A stretch of 10,479 nucleotides of DNA from CAKSKB01 sp034186235 (GTDB lineage Bacteria; Bacillota; Clostridia; HGM11514): assembly GCA_034186235.1 (NCBI GenBank), contig JAXGBA010000101.1, forward strand, positions 1 through 10,479, in the 5' to 3' direction. The position numbers were made by a program, and so were the translations under genes. Below are positions 6,181 to 10,479 of the stretch, piece after piece (positions within the stretch are counted from its first letter, which is position 1; every line of letters starts with the position of its first letter). Under the pieces are notes generated by a model, which saw only the letters and a list, made by a program, of their open reading frames with translations, did not search any database and was not told where the DNA came from.

Positions 6181-6209
6181 GCAGGCGCCAATCATTTTAA
6201 GGCGGCTGC
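6181..6209. repeat. imperfect inverted repeat after the Ig-domain remnant
   Basis: GCAGGCGCC (6181-6189) and GGCGGCTGC (6201-6209) pair over 9 positions with one G-G mismatch and an 11-base loop. It lies 9 bases after the remnant's stop codon but lacks a T-run, so it is at best a degenerate terminator. The second arm touches a TTGACA sequence directly. Confidence 0.55.
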
Positions 6210-6236
6210 TTGACAAATAAACAACAATTTTGTTAT
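6210..6236 (+). promoter_or_regulatory. possible promoter of a short untranslated RNA
   Basis: TTGACA (6210-6215) is a perfect -35 box, but the nearest -10 candidates are weak: TGTTAT at 6231-6236 with a short 15-base spacer. The small inverted repeat AACAA-TT-TTGTT (6222-6233) overlaps it. The only downstream signal before recD2 is the terminator at 6293-6328, about 60-90 bases away. Confidence 0.3.
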
Positions 6237-6292
6237 CCTTATTTTTCGTATTTGCCGGCGGGTACACTCTTTTATATATTTTATTTGTTTTG

Positions 6293-6328
6293 AAACAGAT
6301 CGCCCTGATAAGGACGATCTGTTTTTTG
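6293..6328 (+). terminator. intrinsic terminator with no gene immediately upstream
   Basis: Stem AAACAGATCG (6293-6302) with CGATCTGTTT (6315-6324), extended by CC/GG with one bulged A at 6314, then a run of T. It lies 120 bases after the Ig-domain remnant and 22 bases before the recD2 promoter. It may end the remnant's old transcript, end a short RNA from 6210, or insulate recD2. Confidence 0.85.
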
Positions 6329-6349
6329 TATTTTTTTTACCGAAATGAC

Positions 6350-6378
6350 TTGAAAGATTTGGGAGTTTGTTGTATAAT
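6350..6378 (+). promoter_or_regulatory. promoter of the recD2 operon
   Basis: TTGAAA (6350-6355), 17-base spacer, perfect TATAAT (6373-6378). The expected start near 6385 falls at or just before the ribosome site AGGTG (6386-6390), which is 6 bases from the ATG, so the leader is only about 12 bases. Confidence 0.88.
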
Positions 6379-6396
6379 ATAATTTAGGTGACATAA

Positions 6397-8619
6397 ATGA
6401 AAAAAGAGCTTGAATCCGTAAAAGGTACGGTTGATCAGATAATATACTCAAACGATAAAAACGGCTGGACGGTATGCGATTTTGAAACCGATGATGCGCT
6501 TATATGCGCAGTCGGTTATTTGCCGTTTGCAACAGAAGGCGACAGCCTTGAGCTTTTCGGCACATGGACGCTTCACCCGACTTACGGTGAGCAATTCAAA
6601 GTTGAATATTATGAAAAGTGTGAGCCTTCGGATAAGGCTTCGATTGAAAAGTATCTTGCTTCGGGAATTATAAAGGGCGTACGGAGCGTAACAGCAAAGA
6701 AAATTGTTGCGATGTTCGGTACGGACACATTAAACATTTTGCGAACAGACCCTCAGCAACTTACCAAAATCAAGGGCATTTCGCCATCCAAAGCCACAAC
6801 CATTGCGGATTCTTTTAATGAGCAGAGCGGTGCACAGTCTGTTGTAATGTTTCTTAACAAGTTCGGTGTTACAGCGAATTTTGCACTTAAAATTTTTTCA
6901 CAATTCGGAACCGATGCGGTTGATAAGATAAAAACAAACCCTTATATTCTGTGCAGCGATGTTTCGGGAATAGGTTTCAAAAAGGTTGACAAAATCGGTG
7001 AATCTCTCGGTTTTTCCGCAGATGATGAGCAGAGGGTATGTGCCGGAATTGAATATATTTTGCTTTATAACAGCCAGAACGGACACACATATCTGCCGAA
7101 AGACAAGCTGATAAACCTTTCATGCGAGATGCTCGGAATAACGGAAACCGCTGCGGAAAACGCCCTTGTTTCTCTTCTTATGAAGTCACGGCTGTGTTCT
7201 GTACGAGGTGACGGTTTTGACAAGATTTATCTGTATAATATGTACTGGCACGAAAGGCACTGTGCGCAGAGACTTGTTGAGCTTGCTTCAAAAAAGGTTT
7301 CGCTTCCGAAAGATATTGACAATATAGTTGATGATGCCGAAAACGAGTGCGGAATAAAGCTTGAGGCTTCACAGAGAGAGGCAGTCATGCAGGCACTTTC
7401 CAGCAGCACGGCGGTTATAACGGGCGGCCCCGGCACGGGAAAAACAACAATAATCAGAACTCTTATTTCGGCTCTGGAGCGGCTTCATCTAAAAGCTGAG
7501 CTTTGTGCACCTACCGGTAGAGCGGCGAAAAGAATGACGCAGGCAACCGGGCACGAGGCGAAAACAATTCATCGCCTTTTGGAAATGAATTATGATGACA
7601 GCGTTGATGTAAGGTCGTTTGCAAGGTGCGAAAGGAATCCGCTTACCTGCGATCTTGTAATCGTGGATGAAGGTTCTATGATTGATATTGCGCTGTTTGA
7701 TTCGCTTACAGAAGCTCTCGGCCCGAAAACCAGGCTTATAATCGTTGGTGATTCCGACCAGCTTCCGAGCGTCGGCGCAGGCAATGTTCTTGCAGATATT
7801 ATATCATGCGGACATATAAAGGTGTTGCGGCTGACGGAAATTTTCCGCCAGGCAAAGGAAAGCATGATTGTCATGAATGCCCACGCAATAAATGCCGGAA
7901 AATATCCTAAATCAGGCGTTGACTTTTTCTTTATCCCGAGCGACTCACCATCGGAAATTGTATCGTGCATAGTTGATTTGTGCCGCCGAAGGCTGCCTGC
8001 AAAATATGACATACACGATGTCTTTTCGATTCAGGTAATTTCGCCGTCCAAAAAAGGGGAGGCAGGAATTAAAAACTTAAATACCGCACTTCAGGATGCG
8101 TTGAATCCTTCGTCCGACAATAAGCCTGAATACAAAGCGAGAGAGAATATCTACCGCAAGGGCGACAAGGTTATGCAGATTAAAAACAACTATAATCTTC
8201 AGTGGAAAGCCGTTTCAGGAGAGGCAGAAGGAACAGGCGTTTTTAACGGCGATGTTGGTATAATAGAGGATGTTGACAGGCGCAATTCCAAGATTTCGGT
8301 TGTTTATGACGGCGATAAAAGAGTGTTTTATGACTTCCTGCAGCTTGATGAAATCGACCCGGCATTCGCCATGACGGTTCATAAAAGCCAGGGCAGTGAA
8401 TTTGACATTGTTGTTATGCCGATGTATAAAGCACCGCCGATGCTTCTTTACCGAAACCTTTTATATACAGCCGTAACAAGGGCAAAAATGCTTGTTGTGC
8501 TTGTCGGCAGCGAGCGGATTCTTAAATATATGATTGACAATAACAGGCAAATTGAACGCTTTTCGTCATTGGGAGATATGATTTGTGACATTTGGGACAA
8601 AGATATTAAGATTCATTAA
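6397..8619 (+). CDS. recD2: RecD2-type ATP-dependent DNA helicase (YrrC family)
   Basis: A 740-residue superfamily 1B helicase. RecD2 proteins act without RecBC and unwind DNA 5' to 3'; Bacillus and Deinococcus members are linked to repair and replication-fork maintenance. The N-terminal third holds an OB-like region (about 1-90) and helix-hairpin-helix repeats (about 95-200; LTKIKGISPSKA is one), characteristic of RecD2 and absent from RecBCD-type RecD. The motor follows: Walker A GGPGTGKTT (343-351, K349), APTGRAAKRM, Walker B VDEGSM (D424, E425), GDSDQLPSVGAGNVL, the UvrD-C-like block FAMTVHKSQGSEFD (H662 to D670) and the motif VI stretch TAVTRAK (R695). Walker B has Gly where many relatives have Ala, a mild change. 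The length is normal and the frame intact. It leads a four-gene overlapping operon; its last 35 bases contain the start of the comFC-like gene. Confidence 0.96.
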   Translation: MKKELESVKGTVDQIIYSNDKNGWTVCDFETDDALICAVGYLPFATEGDSLELFGTWTLHPTYGEQFKVEYYEKCEPSDKASIEKYLASGIIKGVRSVTAKKIVAMFGTDTLNILRTDPQQLTKIKGISPSKATTIADSFNEQSGAQSVVMFLNKFGVTANFALKIFSQFGTDAVDKIKTNPYILCSDVSGIGFKKVDKIGESLGFSADDEQRVCAGIEYILLYNSQNGHTYLPKDKLINLSCEMLGITETAAENALVSLLMKSRLCSVRGDGFDKIYLYNMYWHERHCAQRLVELASKKVSLPKDIDNIVDDAENECGIKLEASQREAVMQALSSSTAVITGGPGTGKTTIIRTLISALERLHLKAELCAPTGRAAKRMTQATGHEAKTIHRLLEMNYDDSVDVRSFARCERNPLTCDLVIVDEGSMIDIALFDSLTEALGPKTRLIIVGDSDQLPSVGAGNVLADIISCGHIKVLRLTEIFRQAKESMIVMNAHAINAGKYPKSGVDFFFIPSDSPSEIVSCIVDLCRRRLPAKYDIHDVFSIQVISPSKKGEAGIKNLNTALQDALNPSSDNKPEYKARENIYRKGDKVMQIKNNYNLQWKAVSGEAEGTGVFNGDVGIIEDVDRRNSKISVVYDGDKRVFYDFLQLDEIDPAFAMTVHKSQGSEFDIVVMPMYKAPPMLLYRNLLYTAVTRAKMLVVLVGSERILKYMIDNNRQIERFSSLGDMICDIWDKDIKIH

Positions 8620-9298
8620 AAAGAAATTCTATCCGCCTCGCTGTATTTTCTGCCGGAGCGTTATGGAGGACGGCACGCAGCTTTGCTTGTGCAGAAGCTG
8701 CGCTGCGAAGGTCAGCCGTATTCCTTCTGAGCGCTGCCCGGTTTGCGGACTTGTTACTCCTCTCGGCTCTAATGTCTGCTGGGAATGTGCGAGTAAAAAG
8801 ATATATTTCAAATCGCATAAATCCCCATATTTTTATGAAAATGAGGTTCGCCGTTCGCTCTTAAGATTCAAGTTTTACGGCAAGGCGCACTATGCTAAAA
8901 CTATGGGTATTATTATGGCGTCTTATATCCCGTATGATGTGAATATTGATTACATAACCTGGGTGCCTATGACCGTGAAACAGATTAAAGCAAGAGGGTA
9001 CAACCAATCAAAACTCCTGGCAAAGTCGGTGTCGGAGTATTCTTCCGGCGAACTGAAAGAGCTTCTTTTTAAAGTGAAATCAATATCAAAACAAAGCAGA
9101 CTAAATGCCGCAGCAAGAGCCTCAAATATCAAGGGCGCATTTTCCTGCGGCGAGGATCTGAACGGCAAAAATATTCTGCTGGTTGATGATATTTATACCA
9201 CTGGCTCAACGCTTAACGAATGTTCGAAAGTGCTGAAGCATTGCGGTGCAAATGAAATATATTGTCTTACATTTGCAAGCACGAGGATGAAAAAATGA
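8585..9298 (+). CDS. comFC: ComFC/GntX-like phosphoribosyltransferase-fold protein with zinc-finger N-terminus
   Basis: A 237-residue cytoplasmic protein. The N-terminus is cysteine-rich, with CIFC (20-23), CLCRSC (34-39), CPVC (51-54) and CWEC (65-68), which should bind zinc in one or two treble-clef-like knuckles. The C-terminal half is a type I phosphoribosyltransferase fold with the PRPP-binding loop ILLVDDIYTTGSTL (197-210, aspartates 201-202) and the ARGYNQSKLLAKS block (136-148). Relatives include ComFC, needed for full natural transformation in several bacteria, and GntX; the reaction is not established. The GTG start at 8585 is supported by GGGAG (8571-8575) 9 bases upstream and by the normal family N-terminus. 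It overlaps recD2 by 35 bases and shares ATGA with the next gene, so all three are probably translated together. No comFA helicase is present here. Confidence 0.92.
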   Translation: MTFGTKILRFIKKKFYPPRCIFCRSVMEDGTQLCLCRSCAAKVSRIPSERCPVCGLVTPLGSNVCWECASKKIYFKSHKSPYFYENEVRRSLLRFKFYGKAHYAKTMGIIMASYIPYDVNIDYITWVPMTVKQIKARGYNQSKLLAKSVSEYSSGELKELLFKVKSISKQSRLNAAARASNIKGAFSCGEDLNGKNILLVDDIYTTGSTLNECSKVLKHCGANEIYCLTFASTRMKK

Positions 9299-10164
9299 CG
9301 CACAGCAAATTACGCAAAAAAATAATCGGTATTCTTCTCCCGGCTGTTATAATTCTGTTTTCATACTATGTTCTGCCGTATCTTAACAGCAGTTTAGTAA
9401 ACACTGATACGGGCGGTCCGTCTATCAAGCTGTATTTTATAGATGTCGGTCAGGGTGACGCTTCACTCATAGATATTGACGGTAAATTTGTTATGATTGA
9501 CGGCGGTACTGATGATTCCGCCGATGACACGATTGATTTCATAAATTCGCTCGGTGTTACGAGACTAGACTGCGTTATCGCAACGCATCCGCATGAGGAC
9601 CACATAGGTGGGCTTGATGATATCATCAACGAATTTCCGACAACAAAAGCCTATATTTCTCCAGGGAAAACCACAACAAGGGCGTTTGAAAATCTGCTTT
9701 CGGCACTTGAAAATTCTGAAGTTGAAACGGTTTCCGCAGGAGATGTTTTCAAAGTCGGAAAAGTCAAATTTGAAGTGCTTGCACCGAAGAATGAGAAATA
9801 CAGCGAGCTCAATAACTATTCTGTTTGCCTGAAAATGACTTGCGGCAGAAAAAGCTTCTTGTTTACGGGCGATGCCGAAAAGCTTTCGGAAAACGAAATG
9901 CTTGATTCAGGTTTCAATTTAAACTCAGATGTTCTTAAAGTGGGGCATCACGGGAGCAAAACTTCAACATCCGATAGATTTCTAAAAGCCGTTTCGCCTG
10001 AAATTTCGATTGTATCGGTCGGAAGAAAAAGCTTTGGGTTGCCTGACGAAAGTATAATCAATAACCTTGAATCATGTTCAAAACTTTACAGAACAGATTT
10101 GAACGGTAACATAACCATCACAACCGACGGCGAAACTTTGGAGGTTAACTGTGATTATAATTGA
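9295..10164 (+). CDS. membrane-anchored ComEC/Rec2-like metallo-beta-lactamase-fold protein
   Basis: A 289-residue protein. A basic N-terminus (KLRKK) and one hydrophobic segment (about 10-30) form an anchor or uncleaved signal, placing the rest outside the membrane. Residues 45-286 match the C-terminal hydrolase domain of ComEC/Rec2: YFIDVGQGDASLI, MIDGG, the metal motif THPHEDHIGG (H98, H100, D102, H103), TGDAE (191-195), VGHHGSKTSTS (217-226) and YRTDLNGNI near the end. In ComEC this domain follows a large membrane channel domain, absent here. The domain is thought to degrade the non-transforming DNA strand in competence, so an extracellular or wall-associated nuclease or phosphodiesterase is plausible but unproven. 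ATG 9295, with GAGG 8 bases upstream and a 4-base overlap with comFC, is a better start than TTG 9262. Stand-alone proteins of this type are common in Firmicutes, often beside DUF3006 genes as here. Confidence 0.93.
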   Translation: MTHSKLRKKIIGILLPAVIILFSYYVLPYLNSSLVNTDTGGPSIKLYFIDVGQGDASLIDIDGKFVMIDGGTDDSADDTIDFINSLGVTRLDCVIATHPHEDHIGGLDDIINEFPTTKAYISPGKTTTRAFENLLSALENSEVETVSAGDVFKVGKVKFEVLAPKNEKYSELNNYSVCLKMTCGRKSFLFTGDAEKLSENEMLDSGFNLNSDVLKVGHHGSKTSTSDRFLKAVSPEISIVSVGRKSFGLPDESIINNLESCSKLYRTDLNGNITITTDGETLEVNCDYN

Positions 10165-10348
10165 CAGGTTTGAAAAGAATATAGCCGTTTGTGAAACCGA
10201 TGACGGCATGACGGAAATCAAAAGAGATATGATTTTGGGAGAAATCTCCGAGGGCGATGTTATTGTTTTTCACGGAACTGTTTATGAAAAGGACGAGGCG
10301 GCAACATTAAAAAGAATCGAAAGAATTAAAAAAATTGCAAAAAAATAG
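10151..10348 (+). CDS. DUF3006-like small protein
   Basis: A 65-residue acidic-then-basic protein: IIIDRFEKNIAVCETDDG, then MILGEISEGDVIVF and a lysine-rich tail (ERIKKIAKK). The opening [IV]-D-R-[FI]-E-x-x-x-A-V-x-E and the central E-G-D-V-[IV] strand are the signature of DUF3006, a family of small beta-barrel-like proteins of unknown function that often accompanies ComEC-like metallo-beta-lactamase proteins. The GTG start at 10151 has a very good GGAGG (10140-10144) 6 bases upstream, and it overlaps the preceding gene by 14 bases. It is cytoplasmic by appearance, whereas its neighbour's catalytic domain is predicted to be outside, so direct partnership is not obvious. It is the last gene of the operon. 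Confidence 0.88.
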   Translation: MIIIDRFEKNIAVCETDDGMTEIKRDMILGEISEGDVIVFHGTVYEKDEAATLKRIERIKKIAKK

Positions 10349-10365
10349 TGAGCCGGTAGGCTCAC
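10338..10365 (-). terminator. terminator of the convergent right-edge gene
   Basis: A 7-bp stem, GTGAGCC (10348-10354) and GGCTCAC (10359-10365), with a GGTA loop. The T-run lies on the minus-strand side, produced by the A-rich lysine codons at 10340-10345. On the plus strand it is followed by GATTCC, so it is a poor terminator for the recD2 operon. Confidence 0.75.
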
Positions 10366-10373
10366 GATTCCAT

Positions 10374-10479
10374 TTAGGCAACTACATAAGGTTTTAAATC
10401 TTCAACAATCTGTTTGTCATCCGAATGGATTTCAACCTTAATCGGTTTGCTGAGATCAAGACTGAAAATACCCATGATA
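10374..10479 (-). CDS. C-terminal end of an unidentified protein running off the right edge
   Basis: Reading leftward from the window edge, one frame stays open for 34 codons to a TAA at 10376-10374. The residues are IMGIFSLDLSKPIKVEI followed by HSDDKQIVEDLKPYVVA. I do not recognise the family. An in-frame ATG lies at 10475-10473, but any ribosome site for it would be outside the window, so this could be a 33-residue protein or, more likely, the tail of a longer one. A hairpin with a U-tract lies 8 bases after the stop, supporting a real transcript in this direction, and the gene converges on the recD2 operon. Confidence 0.6.
   Translation of the reverse strand, partial: IMGIFSLDLSKPIKVEIHSDDKQIVEDLKPYVVA

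Noticed and set aside
9262..9294. Upstream TTG start extending the ComEC-like protein by 11 residues
   Set aside because: ATG 9295 has a correctly spaced GAGG and a 4-base overlap with comFC, and the extension would place His, Glu and Asp residues before the anchor.
1..10479. CRISPR array, insertion sequence or tandem repeats
   Set aside because: No regularly spaced repeats, transposase-like frames or terminal inverted repeats were seen on either strand.

Overview
The window looks like chromosomal core DNA of a low-to-moderate GC Clostridia, most likely a Ruminococcus/Oscillospiraceae-type gut anaerobe. The support is indirect: the gene order nnr-alr-mazE-mazF is a Firmicutes arrangement, the MazF reads very like Bacillus EndoA, the small membrane protein at 1129 fits a family I know from Clostridia, tRNA genes lack encoded CCA, and a GH94 disaccharide phosphorylase lies next door. 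This placement is inference, since no rRNA or marker gene is present.

Left part (1-5070, + strand): the C-terminal part of a GH94 phosphorylase, a two-helix membrane protein, the bifunctional NAD(P)HX repair enzyme, alanine racemase, then a MazE/MazF toxin-antitoxin pair. Gaps between the first four genes are 8, 16 and 2 bases with no terminator, so they are probably co-transcribed. A perfect TTGACA-17-TATAAT promoter overlaps the alr stop codon and gives mazEF its own transcript, which ends at a strong hairpin laid over the mazF stop codon.

Middle part (5071-6396): tRNA-Thr(CGU) and tRNA-Ala(CGC), each with a perfect consensus promoter and terminator. Between them, on the minus strand, lies a small XRE-family regulator whose promoter contains a perfect inverted repeat and sits back-to-back with the tRNA-Ala promoter. 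After tRNA-Ala comes what looks like a decayed secreted Ig-like-domain gene without start signals, then about 225 bases of non-coding DNA holding a hairpin, a possible promoter, an orphan terminator and the recD2 promoter.

Right part (6397-10348, + strand): recD2 helicase, comFC-like phosphoribosyltransferase, a membrane-anchored ComEC-type metallo-beta-lactamase-fold protein and a small DUF3006-like protein. All four overlap end to start (35, 4 and 14 bases), so they look translationally coupled. Their families point to DNA processing and competence. A convergent minus-strand gene enters from the right edge, and its terminator U-tract falls inside the last lysine codons of the DUF3006-like gene.

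There is no insertion sequence, CRISPR array, prophage module or convincing attachment site. The points most worth a second look are the MazF-type UACAU sequence in the mazF terminator loop, the regulator with its operator-like repeat between two tRNA genes, the eroded Ig-domain gene, the orphan promoter/terminator pair near 6210-6328, and the ComFC/ComEC-MBL/DUF3006 module.
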